From: Microcebus murinus
Taxonomy: Eukaryota > Chordata > Mammalia > Primates > Cheirogaleidae
DNA length: 64,000 nt
Assembly: GCF_040939455.1 (NCBI RefSeq)
Contig: NC_134106.1
Span: 72,332,001-72,396,000 of the forward strand
Direction of reading: 5' to 3'
A program made the position numbers and the translations under genes. Positions 13,013 to 21,980 of this stretch are shown here, piece by piece (position 1 is the first letter of the stretch; the number at the start of each line of letters is the position of its first letter). A model generated the notes under the pieces. That model did no database searches. It was not told the origin of the DNA and was given only the letters and a program-made list of their open reading frames with translations.

Positions 13013-15812
13013 CTTTCATAGCTTCCTGCTACCTACTGACTTGAAAACTCCTTGCTCTGCTGTGTCAGCCATATCTCCCACCATTACCCTCCCCATCCCT
13101 ATACTTAGCCAAATAGGACCATTTTGTTATTGAAATCACAAACCGGTGCTTTCCCATCTCTGTTAACAATTTCCCCAACCTTAAAAGAATGAGTGTCCAA
13201 TGTCATCATGATGCTCCCATATGTGGATTTAGCATGTGCTCTGGTGCAGTGGTAACAAGCAGGACTATGTCTCACTCTAGGTTGTGAAAATATGCCGGGA
13301 GTGCCTGCAGAAGCAGGAGTCAGTGTTTGCTGACACCAACCTCTACATGCTGCGGATACTGAGCACTGTTTCGGAGGTCCTCTCCTACCTCCAGGCCTTT
13401 GAAGAGGCTTCCGACTATGCCAGGAGGATGGTGGATGGCTACATGTAGGTGATGATCCTGGGTCTCAGTCTCCTGGAAGTCTATTCCAGAAGTGGCAATT
13501 AGATAGCGCACATACTGCTACCTCTTGTTCCTGCACCCACAGCAGACATGAGTAATCGATCATGTCTCTCTTTATGATTGGGCCTTTTTATCATGTCAAG
13601 CAGTAATGACCAAACAACCAGAGCCAGTACTTGAGCTGAAATCTATCCCTGGTCTTTCCCAAATCCTCCAGAACAGCTATCCCTTGGATGACATTGTCTG
13701 CTTTTGATTTCCTTAAGGCTGAGTCCAACTTGATTTTAAGTATTTGGAAAGCCCTCCACCCCCAATAATCAATACAGGAAATTAATTCTGTGAGTTTTCT
13801 TTTATTATTATTATTATTATTTTTTTAAAGAGGCAGCAGTCATCCTTGCTTATGAATTGTAAAATGCAAATCTCTTGTCTTCTCTTGGCCAATATCCTCT
13901 CTTGCCTTCTGTGACCACATTGTCATGTGAATTTGTGTTTCTGGCCAAAGGAATAAGTTGGCAAAAGAAGGTTTGTTTCTTTGAGGGGGTGTTACTCATA
14001 CACAAAATACAGGCAAACTCTGCAACACGCTAAAAGGAAGCCCTGCAAAGAGAATGCCAAGGAGGTGAAAACACAAGGCTGTCCCAAGAAGAACCTCCAA
14101 ATTATTTTTTTCCCTTGACTTTCCTGTCACTTTCCCCAGAGAGTGCTGAGGTGCTCCTGAGAGGCCCCGGCTTCCTGTGCTCAAGCTCAGAGGACAATCC
14201 TGGTCCCGTTTCCCTTTGAGGACTTGGCTGAGTGGCCCAAGTCAGAGTCCCGGCTCTCACGTCCTCACTGTGTGGGATGTTGGTCTCTGTGCCTCCTCAG
14301 CAGGCCGCAGGACCGCACAGTGCGGGTGGAGGAGCAGACGGACTTAGTCAATAAGGGCACTTTATAAGTTGTCAGATGATACGCGGACAGATGTAAGGGC
14401 GGCTGGGACGATGCTCTGGGTGATTGTTTGCTATGCCCTGCAGGAAGCTCTACCACCCCAACAACGCCCAACTGGGCATGGCCGTGATGCGGGCAGGGCT
14501 CACCAACTGGCATGCTGGTAACATTGAGGTGGGGCATGGGATGATCTGCAAAGCCTATGCCATTCTCCTGGTGACACACGGACCCTCCCACCCCATCACC
14601 AAGGACTTAGAGGCAAGTAGCATCTTGGGGCTGGGTGCTCCCTGCCTGATCTGAGCTCTCTGAAGATGACAGTCTGAGTTCAGGTGGACTCTACTTTAGG
14701 AAAGTCTGTAGATTGCAGCTAGACCAGCAGGGAACTCGGAAACGCTTTAGCCCACTCCCCTTTTTTCACATATGAGGACACGGAGGCCCAGGGAAGGGGA
14801 GTCATATGTCCACAGTCACATAATGAGTTAATGGTGAAGCTGAGACTTGAACCCTGAGTCTGCTGAGTCATGATGCCCCAAGCCTGGACTGGGACAACCT
14901 AAACAATGGTGTGCATGTGTGTATGTATATTTGTGTGTGCAGCCACCTAGTTAGAGAGTATTTGGGGCTACACAGAGTGGAGTTTGGGATCACAGGCTCT
15001 GGAATCAGACTACCAGGACCGAGTTCCAGTTTCACCGCTTTCTAGCTGTGTGACTTTGCACATACATTGAATGTACGGGCCTCAGTCTCCTCATCTGTAA
15101 AATGGTGGGGGGCATAGGGTTGTGGTGAGGGTGCAATGAGTTAATGTGTGAAAAAACTTAGAACAGCTCCTGGCAAATGGCGCTGCTGGTGTCCTTTGTG
15201 CTTTGAAGGGCTGGTTTATTTGAGAGTGACAAGGCTGTCCTCAGACAGTGTAGCAAACAGACTTTGGTGTCATGAAATGTGTCATAGAATGATGACATTT
15301 AGGACTTGTGTGACCTCAGATATGGATGTCCTTTTACTTCTCAGGTCTCTAGTTTCCAAATCCCTAAAATGGATATAATACATCAGTGTCTCAAAGCTGA
15401 CAGGAGGACCAAGTGAGGGGCAGAAAAGGGGGGTGGGGGGTAACCAGCTGTATGTCTGGTGTATTGAGCTTGTCAAAGGCAGAGTCTTTCTCGATCTTAT
15501 TCACTGCCGTATCCTCAGCCCCTGAGCAATGCCTGGGCCTTGACAAACATTTCTTGAATGGACATATGGGAGAATGAGGGCCTTTCTGTGTGTCGCACAG
15601 TGTAATCTTCCTAACCCACTGTGAGGTACAAAGGAATCTCACCCATTTCATGGGTGGGAAAACTGAGGGCTGAAACAGTTAAGTCACTTCTCTGAGGTCC
15701 CACAACCAGTAAGTGCAGGAGCCAGGGTTCAAATCCAGGTCCCCAATGGACAGTTCCTGAGAACGAAAATTCTCTGCTGAGAACTATCCCTCCAGCTACT
15801 CTCCAAGGGTCC

Positions 15813-15852
<40 letters not shown>

Positions 15853-16188
15853 AGCAGACTGGGCCCCCTGCCAGGATTTTAGGCCCCCAGTCTGTGTGTG
15901 TGTGTGTGTGTGCATGCATGCTGTGTGTATATCTTCTGAGGGGATGGAGTTGAATCTCGGTGACTGGGCGTCATTTACCCCAAGGTAGGTCAGGGACCAA
16001 CATGTTTCTGTCCTACCTGTGTCCCACAGGCCATGCGGGTGCAGACGGAGATGGAGCTGCGCATGTTCCGCCAGAACGAGTTCATGTACCACAAGATGCG
16101 CGAGGCTGCCCTCAACAACCAGCCCATGCAGGTCATGGCCGAGCCCAGCAGTGAGCCAGCTCCGGCTCTGTTCCATAAGAAGCAATGA
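1780..16188 (+). CDS. SMYD1: SMYD1, SET and MYND domain lysine methyltransferase (3' part: exons 5-10)
   Basis: Six spliced segments (1780-1818, 4883-5072, 12053-12145, 13281-13444, 14444-14612, 16030-16188) join in one open frame of 270 codons plus TGA, corresponding to about residues 221-490 of the 490-residue human protein. Visible in order: the last strand of the SET core with the EELTVSYID motif and its conserved tyrosine, the post-SET zinc site (C274, C276, C279 by human numbering, in the CTCEHC motif), then the helical TPR-like C-terminal domain ending in FHKKQ. The family is a striated-muscle histone and myosin-chaperone-linked methyltransferase needed for heart and sarcomere development (established knowledge). 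The S-sequence, the MYND finger and the first part of the SET core lie left of the window. The frame is intact and the changes from the human sequence I recall are conservative, so the gene looks functional. Confidence 0.96.
1819..4882 (+). other. SMYD1: SMYD1 intron 5
   Basis: About 3.06 kb. It holds a faint MIR-like stretch near 3340-3440 and is otherwise unique-looking. The 223-codon open frame around 3490-4161 has no recognisable protein and is taken as chance. Confidence 0.85.
4883..5072 (+). CDS. SMYD1: SMYD1 exon 6 (end of SET core and post-SET zinc site)
   Basis: The acceptor CCCCAG follows a pyrimidine tract and ends at 4882; the donor GTACAT starts at 5073. The 190-nt exon begins with the last base of a split Arg codon and ends in phase 0. 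It encodes [20 protein letters not shown], then the lysine-rich helix and the post-SET cysteines (FDCTCEHCQ). The tyrosine of VSYI is the conserved active-site tyrosine of the SET fold. Confidence 0.96.
6277..6380 (+). mobile_element. Alu left-monomer fragment (FLAM-like)
   Basis: GGCTGAGGCGGGAGGATCAC, then the A-rich end (CCTCTAAAAAAATAC). The 5' half is missing. Confidence 0.75.
6560..6860 (+). mobile_element. L1 fragment (old)
   Basis: Contains the stretches TTCTACTTCTAGGAATTTAC and GATATGCTTGCACATGTGCA, typical of the L1 ORF2 3' region, in sense orientation. Confidence 0.75.
6895..7290 (-). mobile_element. MLT1-type solo LTR (ERVL-MaLR)
   Basis: An old endogenous-retrovirus-like LTR read antisense. 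It starts TTAGTCTGCTAGGGCTGCTA and ends in the complement of the LTR start (CCCATAACA). No internal region or coding sequence is present. Confidence 0.75.
8017..8357 (+). mobile_element. Full-length dimeric Alu with perfect 14-bp duplication
   Basis: Starts GGCCGGGCACGGTGGCTCAC and ends in an AAAT-rich tail. AAAAGCAAATTCCT flanks it at 8003-8016 and 8358-8371, next to a TT/AAAA endonuclease site. It is a strepsirrhine-style copy and looks young. Confidence 0.95.
8440..8545 (+). mobile_element. MIR fragment
   Basis: Contains the MIR core and tail words (TTTATCTGTAAAATGGGAAG). Confidence 0.6.
10200..10480 (+). mobile_element. L1 fragment (old)
   Basis: Words such as AGAACTGGTTAAATAAAT and the following AT-rich stretch match the L1 3' region in sense orientation. 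Confidence 0.55.
10596..10941 (-). mobile_element. Full-length Alu, minus strand, 16-bp duplication
   Basis: Flanked by AGTCATTAAATATTTT at 10580-10595 and 10942-10957. The right half (as written) is nearly identical to the Alu at 18465-18800. Confidence 0.95.
12053..12145 (+). CDS. SMYD1: SMYD1 exon 7
   Basis: This 93-nt exon is exactly 31 codons and phase 0 at both ends. It has acceptor CTCCCAG and donor GTAAGA. It begins [20 protein letters not shown] and ends LYHE, the first helices of the C-terminal domain. Confidence 0.95.
12545..12805. mobile_element. MER5-like hAT fragments
   Basis: Two adjoining stretches resemble MER5A (first near 12545-12720, second near 12745-12805, with AAGCTTGTTGGAAATACTGG). 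Degenerate, no intact ends. Confidence 0.55.
12971..13010. repeat. GT microsatellite
   Basis: Twenty uninterrupted GT units in SMYD1 intron 7. Confidence 0.97.
13281..13444 (+). CDS. SMYD1: SMYD1 exon 8
   Basis: This 164-nt exon runs from acceptor CTCTAG to donor GTAGGT. It begins [13 protein letters not shown] and ends VDGY plus two bases of a Met codon that is finished by exon 9. It codes for TPR-like helices of the C-terminal domain. Confidence 0.95.
13445..14443 (+). other. SMYD1: SMYD1 intron 8
   Basis: One kilobase of mostly unique sequence with a short TTA repeat near 13801-13820. Donor GTAGGT, acceptor CCTGCAG. Confidence 0.88.
14444..14612 (+). CDS. SMYD1: SMYD1 exon 9, followed by a GC donor
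   Basis: This 169-nt exon begins with the G that completes the split Met codon and reads [18 protein letters not shown], ending ITKDLE. The splice acceptor is CCTGCAG. The donor is GAG|GCAAGT rather than GT: no GT at this point keeps the known protein frame, and the rest of the donor matches the consensus perfectly. It is therefore read as a GC-AG intron. Confidence 0.94.
14760..14875 (-). mobile_element. MIR fragment
   Basis: Antisense MIR words (GAGGACACGGAGGCCCAG and the following TCACATAATGAG). Confidence 0.5.
14975..15175 (+). mobile_element. MIR
   Basis: Runs from GGCTCTGGAATCAGACTACC through TAGCTGTGTGACTTTG and CATCTGTAAAATGG to the tail. Confidence 0.85.
15815..15851. repeat. CT microsatellite
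   Basis: About 18 CT units in SMYD1 intron 9, with a GT run at 15892-15912 nearby. Confidence 0.97.
16030..16188 (+). CDS. SMYD1: SMYD1 last coding exon (exon 10) and stop
   Basis: The acceptor is TCCCACAG ending at 16029. The exon has 52 codons plus TGA at 16186-16188. It begins [18 protein letters not shown] and ends PALFHKKQ, the normal SMYD1 C-terminus. Confidence 0.96.
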   Translation, partial: AMRVQTEMELRMFRQNEFMYHKMREAALNNQPMQVMAEPSSEPAPALFHKKQ

Positions 16189-16445
16189 GGACCTGCCTGG
16201 TGGGGGAAGGGCAATGGGGCGGGGGACTGGAGAGAGATTCTGGAGGTTGGTGGGTCTAGGGGAGACCCTTGATGAGGAAGCCGAGGCAATGCTCAACCTT
16301 GTTGCTGTGGGAATGTTCTTCCCTGTGTTCCCCAGCGTCATTTTGGTTCAATTCAACTGAATTCACTTCAAGTTAATTCTGTCCCAGGCCAGCCCAATTC
16401 CTCCTACAAATATTTATTGGATGCTAGGCCCTAGCACCCAATAAA
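16189..16445 (+). terminator. SMYD1: SMYD1 3'UTR with nearest poly(A) signal
   Basis: The first AATAAA after the stop codon is at 16440-16445, giving a short 3'UTR of about 270 nt. A second AATAAA at 18051-18056 would give a 3'UTR of roughly 1.9 kb. The sequence does not decide which is used; both may be. Confidence 0.45.
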
Positions 16446-18464
16446 GGATATTCAGATGGAGTTGGGTGGGGAAGCAAAATGTAAACAAACATTTAAAGTG
16501 CAGCGTAATTAAATGCAGTGGGGAACTCTACGGAGGGGTGCAGAGGCTGGCGTGTGTCTGGGGTGTGTGCACATCATGGAGGGGGTGACCTCTGAGCTGA
16601 GGGCAGCAGGTGCCTGGAGTCCCAGGTGGCTGCTCTCCCATCTGTGCAGGTGTCTGTGGGCTGCTGGTCTCCCCTGGGGCCTGGTATATTCATATCTGGC
16701 TGACTAGGATGGGTGGTGTCCAGTTCCCTCAGGCTGGTGTGGTGTGATGAAGACGGGGCTGTGTCTGGGCCATTCAGGTTCTACTGGGAGAATGGAAACC
16801 CCTTCAGAATGTGCATATGCAGAGAGAGGGGAGGGCCTTGTCCACCTGAGGCTTCCATTAACATCTGGTTCCAAGTACAGTTCTAGAATTATTTCTGGAA
16901 TACACAGAGAGGGAATGTACCTTCCCCACTTTCATCACCAAGCCTCGTGCCTCCCTGGGAGGTGGGGGCTACTTGGACACCACTGGGATTTTTCTGTCCA
17001 TTTGCCTAGTAGAATGGAAAAGTCTTTTTGGGGTGAAGCTGAGAGAGAAACTTGGAAACACATATACCCAGTGATCATGGGTCCAGCAGAATTGGCCCTT
17101 GGGGACTTTATTTGGTTGCATGTGCCTGGGGGGTCTTTACCAGCTCAGACTTCATCATTGTCCCCAGCGATGCTCCAGCCTCAGTACTAAATCATTGTTC
17201 CTTCTCCTTGCTCAGTTTCTTTCTCTGTTCATGCCCTGGGGGCCTCTGCTCTTCTCACTAGAAAGAGCACTCTAATCTGGACTGTGCCATGCCTGGGTTG
17301 GGATCTCTCAGAAAAGGACTTACCCTCATCTCCTGGGAGTCTTCATGATTCCCATCTGAGAAGTGAGGGTCTTGGGAATCAACCAATCCCAAGATTGGCC
17401 TGTTACCCTGTTATCTTCTGAGGCCCCACGTTTCTCACCAATGTTTTGGGAGATCCAGGAACACAGTTGTTCAGTTGGGGGTGTCATCAAGACTTCTACA
17501 TGACCTGGGGCTACCACTGACCCTAGAGCTCTGCCTAGTGTCTTGAAGTCAAGCAATCCCAGCAGGTTCCATATTTGTTATCTCTGCCTGAAACCTTAGC
17601 CCCTTCATCTTTACCCTTTCATCCCTAGAATGACCCGCTGGCTCCCTCTGAACCTTGTCCAGTGGCTGAAAACTCTGCAAATGGGCCACCTTTTCACAGA
17701 ATACATGTACCTGACATTCGGGTCTTTGGGGACACTCTCCTTTCTAGAAGGTTTTTATAGGAAGAATGACAGTTCTTTCAAGCCCCCGTACCACAGGCTT
17801 AGGGACAGCATTGACATTCTCTCAGGGACCTTACCGACACATTCAAATTATACTCTTCACGCTCATATAAAACCTCCCAGGAAAACTTTCTTCCCTTCTT
17901 TGTCATTGTCGTCTGCCAAGCCACCAGCCATTTCCCTATATTCATGGTCGTTTTTTCCATCTCATCTTCCAAAATTGATCTTCACCCATTATTGCTTCTG
18001 CATCCCAGATCCTCGACATTTCTCCACCCACTGCCATCTTAAGTGCAATCAATAAAAATGGTGCGGACTCTTGGATCATAATCTTCAAAGCTGAATATTT
18101 TTTTAGTTGTATAGTTATTATATGCCTTTTTTCACCTTCCATTTCTTCTTGGCTCCACTGCAGACTGGCTCCCACTCCCGCTTCTCCACTAAAATGGCTT
18201 TTACCAAGATCAGCTCTAGTGGGTACTTATTAGCCCTCCTATTTTTTGGCCTCTCTGCATCAATCGACACTCCTGGCCTTTGGTTTTGGTGACCCCACTT
18301 CCTTGTGACGATCCTCTGAGGTGGCTTCTCAGGCTCCTTCACTGGCCCTGTTTCTCTACCTGCCCCTGACACATTGGCATTTTCTGGAGTTGGTTTTGTC
18401 CTTGGTTCATTCTCTCCTCACTCTGCACACACCCGCTGCACGAACTTAGGCAGGCTCTTTGTTT
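16446..18464. other. SMYD1 distal 3'UTR or intergenic DNA
   Basis: Mostly unique sequence. If the AATAAA at 18051 is used, most of this is SMYD1 3'UTR. No coding potential is supported. Confidence 0.5.
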
Positions 18465-18800
18465 TTTTTTTTTTTTTTTTTGAGACAGAGTCTCGCTTTG
18501 TTGCCCAGGCTAGAGTGAGTGCCGTGGCGTCAGCCTAGCTCACAGCAACCTCAAACTCCTGGGCTCGAGTGATCCTTCTGCCTCAGCCTCCCGGGTAGCT
18601 GGGACTACAGGCATGCGCCACCATGCCCGGCTAATTTTTTTTATATATATATCAGTTGGCCAATTAATTTCTTTCTATTTATAGTAGAGACGGGGTCTCG
18701 CTCTTGCTCAGGCTGGTTTTGAACTCCTGACCTTGAGCAATCCGCCCGCCTCGGCCTCCCAAGAGCTAGGATTACAGGCGTGAGCCACAGCGCCCGGCCT
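18465..18800 (-). mobile_element. Full-length Alu, minus strand, 13-bp duplication
   Basis: AGGCTCTTTGTTT flanks it at 18452-18464 and 18801-18813. Very few differences from the Alu at 10596-10941. Confidence 0.95.
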
Positions 18801-19029
18801 AGGCTCTTTGTTTAATGACCACCTTGAGGCTGATGATTTTTAAGTCTGTATCCCCTGACCTTGCACTTCAGCCCCAGCCCCTCACAACCTCTCAGATGTT
18901 TGCAGACTCAGCAAACTCGGCATATCCAAAATGAGACTCTTATCTTTCCTTTCTCCCCTCCCCACATCTGTCCCTCCTCAGGACACCACCCTAGAACAGC
19001 ACCTCCTCCATCAGATTGTGAGCTCTTGG

Positions 19030-19145
19030 AGGGTGGGGACTATTGTGTCCCTCTGTTCATCATTTTATCCCCAGAACCTAGCACAGGTCCTGGAACATGG
19101 TAGGTGCTCAGTAAATGTGTGTTGAATAAGCGAATGAATGAATGA
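19030..19145 (+). mobile_element. L2 3' end
   Basis: Typical L2 tail: TAGGTGCTCAGTAAATGTGT followed by GTTGAATAAGCGAATGAATG. Confidence 0.7.
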
Positions 19146-19524
19146 ACATATGAATGAATTTGCTTGTCTCAGAAGGAAGAGACATGGAACTGTGTGTATT
19201 CTGAATTTTTATGTAAAAGCAGTCAGCAAAGCCCATTAAATACTCTGTGTTTCCAAGAAAATAGGTGTGGCTTCTTTGTTTCTGATAATCTTTTTCAGAG
19301 GAGCAATGTCTCATAGAACTTTCTGTGATGATGGACATGTTATATCTGTACTGTCCACTATAATAGCCACTAGCAGCACATGCCTATTGAAGACTGGAGT
19401 ATGACCGAAGAACTGAATGTTAAATTTTATTTAATTTCAATTAATTTATACTTAAATCACCAATGTGGCTAGTGGTGACTGTACTAGATTGTGTAATTTT
19501 AGAGAAATATTTTAGTGTAGTTTT

Positions 19525-19742
19525 TAAGATCATGGACACTGAGAAAAACCATTTAAGCTTGTCTTTATCTCAGCTCTCCTATATTAGCTATGTGACCTTG
19601 AACTGGTTATTTCACCCATGCCTCAGTTTTCTTAATTGCTATTTACTGCATAGGTTTGCTGCAAGGACTAAATTTCTTAAATGTAAAGCCCTTAGAACAG
19701 TGCCTGACTCATCACAAGTGCTTAGAGACTATTAGCTATTAT
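19525..19742 (+). mobile_element. MIR
   Basis: TAGCTATGTGACCTTGAACT, TGCCTCAGTTTTCTTA and CCCTTAGAACAGTGCCTG occur in MIR order. Confidence 0.8.
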
Positions 19743-20068
19743 TCCACTTTGAGCATTCCAGCCATGCGTCTGCTGGGTGTCCCTTCCCCCAGTTAGAAAG
19801 TGGAAGTGAAAGGTAGAGACAGGCAGTGGTGTGCTACAATCAGCTTGCGTCAGCATGTGAGAGCCAACCGGACACATCTCTTCCCAACTCTGCATTCATC
19901 AACATCACACTGACAACTTGAAATTGGCCATGGTGGGAATATTTATACCATGGTAATTGGCTTACCTTTAGAATGCATTAATTTGTTGTGTTGTCAGTCT
20001 ATAAAGGGGTTTTACCATATGGGAGTAGCAGAATGGATAGACAGACCACTTAAAAAGTCTTCCCTTAA

Positions 20069-20345
20069 GGGGGGAGGGGGCGGGTATATACATACACAAT
20101 GAGTGAGATGTGCACCATCTGGGTGATGGTCATGCTGGAAACTCAGACTGGTGGGGGGAGGGGGGAAAGTGCATTTATTGAAACCTTAAAATCTGTACCC
20201 CCATAATATGCTGAAATAAACAAATATATATATATATATAAAATAAGAAGCCAAAAAAAAAATGGAAAAAAACCCAAAAAACCAGATGTTAAGACAAAAA
20301 TGTTAAAAATTAGTCGATTTTTAAAATAAAATCTCTTTAATTAAA
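20069..20345 (+). mobile_element. 5'-truncated L1 3' end with 17-bp duplication
   Basis: The G-rich start, the words TGTACCCCCATAATATGCTG and AAATAAAC, and an A-rich tail match the 3' end of strepsirrhine L1 as I recall it. AAAAAGTCTTCCCTTAA (20052-20068) and AAAAAGTCTTCTCTTAA (20346-20362) flank it with one mismatch, next to a TT/AAAAA cut site. Confidence 0.8.
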
Positions 20346-20945
20346 AAAAAGTCTTCTCTTAAACTGGGGTGAAATTTGCATCCTGAAGCTTCTACTCCTT
20401 CGGGCTGCAGCAGACAAGTCTAAGACCTCCGATTACCAACCAACAAACTAAACCATCTGCCCACCGCATTACCGATGTATTGAAAAATGTGTCTTAAAGG
20501 CAGACATAGCCATTGCTTGGGTGAATCATTCAAGATTTTCTTCTCCAAAGAATACAGAACAGAAGAATATAGTTGGGGCACACGGCAGAGAGAAGAGCAA
20601 CATTTCTAAAGGCAGTTGAAGGTCCAAGCTTCCCGACCAAGGGATGCAGGGCTGTGGATAACACCCAGTGCATGAGAGCCAACAGCCCTTCTAGAAGCTC
20701 TTCTGCCCCCTCCTGGCCCAGCATTACATAATTCATCACTCGGGCTCATTTGGGCTAGGAGGACTCATGTGTCTTAGAGAAGCACAGTATGCAGCAAGGC
20801 CATACCGCATTATATGGTCCCTCACTCTGCCACCAACCCAACCCTCATTTGTCAGTCCCAGCCTCCCCAGCTGACACAGCTTGGTCTGAGAGCAATCCGG
20901 CCCAAGTACAGTGCTGCAGTTCCCCAGATGTCTTTAGGAGTTGGA

Positions 20946-21428
20946 TTTGTTTCCCATGGCTTCCGTAACAAATTACCACACAAATCTTGTGGCTTTAAAC
21001 AGCACAGATTTATTGTTTTACAATATTGTTTTACAATCTGACCTACTTCTGCAGGCCAGAAGTCCAAAATGGGTGTCACAGGGCTAAATTCAAGGTGGTG
21101 TGTGGGCTATGTTCCTTCTAGAGGCTCTAGGAGAGAATCTGTCTTCCTTTAGAAGACACACATTCCTTGGTTTGTGGCCCAGCCAGCAATGATGTCACTC
21201 TGACCTCTGCTTCTGTCATCTCATCTCTGACCCTCCTGCCTGCCTCTTACACCGACAAGGACCCTTGTGATTGCATTGGACCCGCTGGAATAATCCAGAA
21301 TAATCTCCCTGTCTCAAGGTCTTTACTTTAACCACATCTGCAAAATCCCTTTTGCTATGTAAGGTGACACACAAACAGGTCTGGGAATTAGGATGTGGAC
21401 ATCTTTGGGGGCCATTACTTGCTTACCA
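20946..21428 (-). mobile_element. MLT1-type solo LTR (ERVL-MaLR)
   Basis: Antisense LTR words: CAAATTACCACACAAATCTT, TGGCTTTAAACAGCACAGAT and AACCACATCTGCAAAATCCC. Old and without internal sequence. Confidence 0.75.
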
Positions 21429-21749
21429 AAGACAGTGGTCTTGCTACCAAGCCCTCAGACTAAGCCTCATTCACCAAGGCAGGGTTTTTAAATTCTCCCT
21501 TTGTAGATTATAGCCCTTCCTCACTGCTTCCCCTCTGTTCACATGTGCTGGGCAGTTGTGGTGTGTGCAGAATCCCTTTATAGACCCAGTCCCTTCCCAG
21601 GCATGGCCAACAGTGGGGTCAGTGCAGGGAACTACAATTGGAAACAGCAGATAGAATTCCAGTCATGTGGCTTGTGTCCTTCAGTGGCACTTATATTTGC
21701 CCTTGTAGGATGCTTATGTGCATTTGATTCCTCACCTGGCTCATTACAG

Positions 21750-21972
21750 CAGGCATCCTCAAACTACGGCCCACGGGCCACATGTGGCCCACCGAGGACA
21801 TTTATCCGGCCCACTGGGTGTTTTTGCCACTGCTGCCTGTCCTGCTTAGCAGCCGACTTGTCCCAGGCCCACAGTGCGCATGTGTGGAATGTGCGTCGCA
21901 CTCTCCAACGGCCCTCCAACGGTCTGAGGGACAGTGAACTGGCCTCCTGTTTAAAAAGTTTGAGGACCCCTG
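21750..21972. mobile_element. hAT-type miniature transposon (OC1-like MITE), 223 bp
   Basis: Ends CAGGCATCCTCAAACT and AGTTTGAGGACCCCTG form 16-bp terminal inverted repeats with 14 matches. CATTACAG (21742-21749) and CATTAGAG (21973-21980) are an 8-bp target duplication with one mismatch, the hallmark of the hAT superfamily. The interior is GC-rich with no transposase frame, so it was moved by another copy's enzyme. The terminal 60 bp on the right side strongly resemble OposCharlie1 (OC1) as I recall it. Confidence 0.88.
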
Positions 21973-21980
21973 CATTAGAG

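Larger units (their letters stand above)
12146..13280 (+). other. SMYD1: SMYD1 intron 7
   Basis: Contains MER5-like hAT fragments (12545-12805) and a GT microsatellite. No other feature seen. Confidence 0.88.
14613..16029 (+). other. SMYD1: SMYD1 intron 9, GC-AG type
   Basis: Starts GCAAGT and ends CACAG. Contains MIR fragments and CT and GT microsatellites. The GC start is the only non-GT donor among the junctions visible in this window. Confidence 0.9.
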
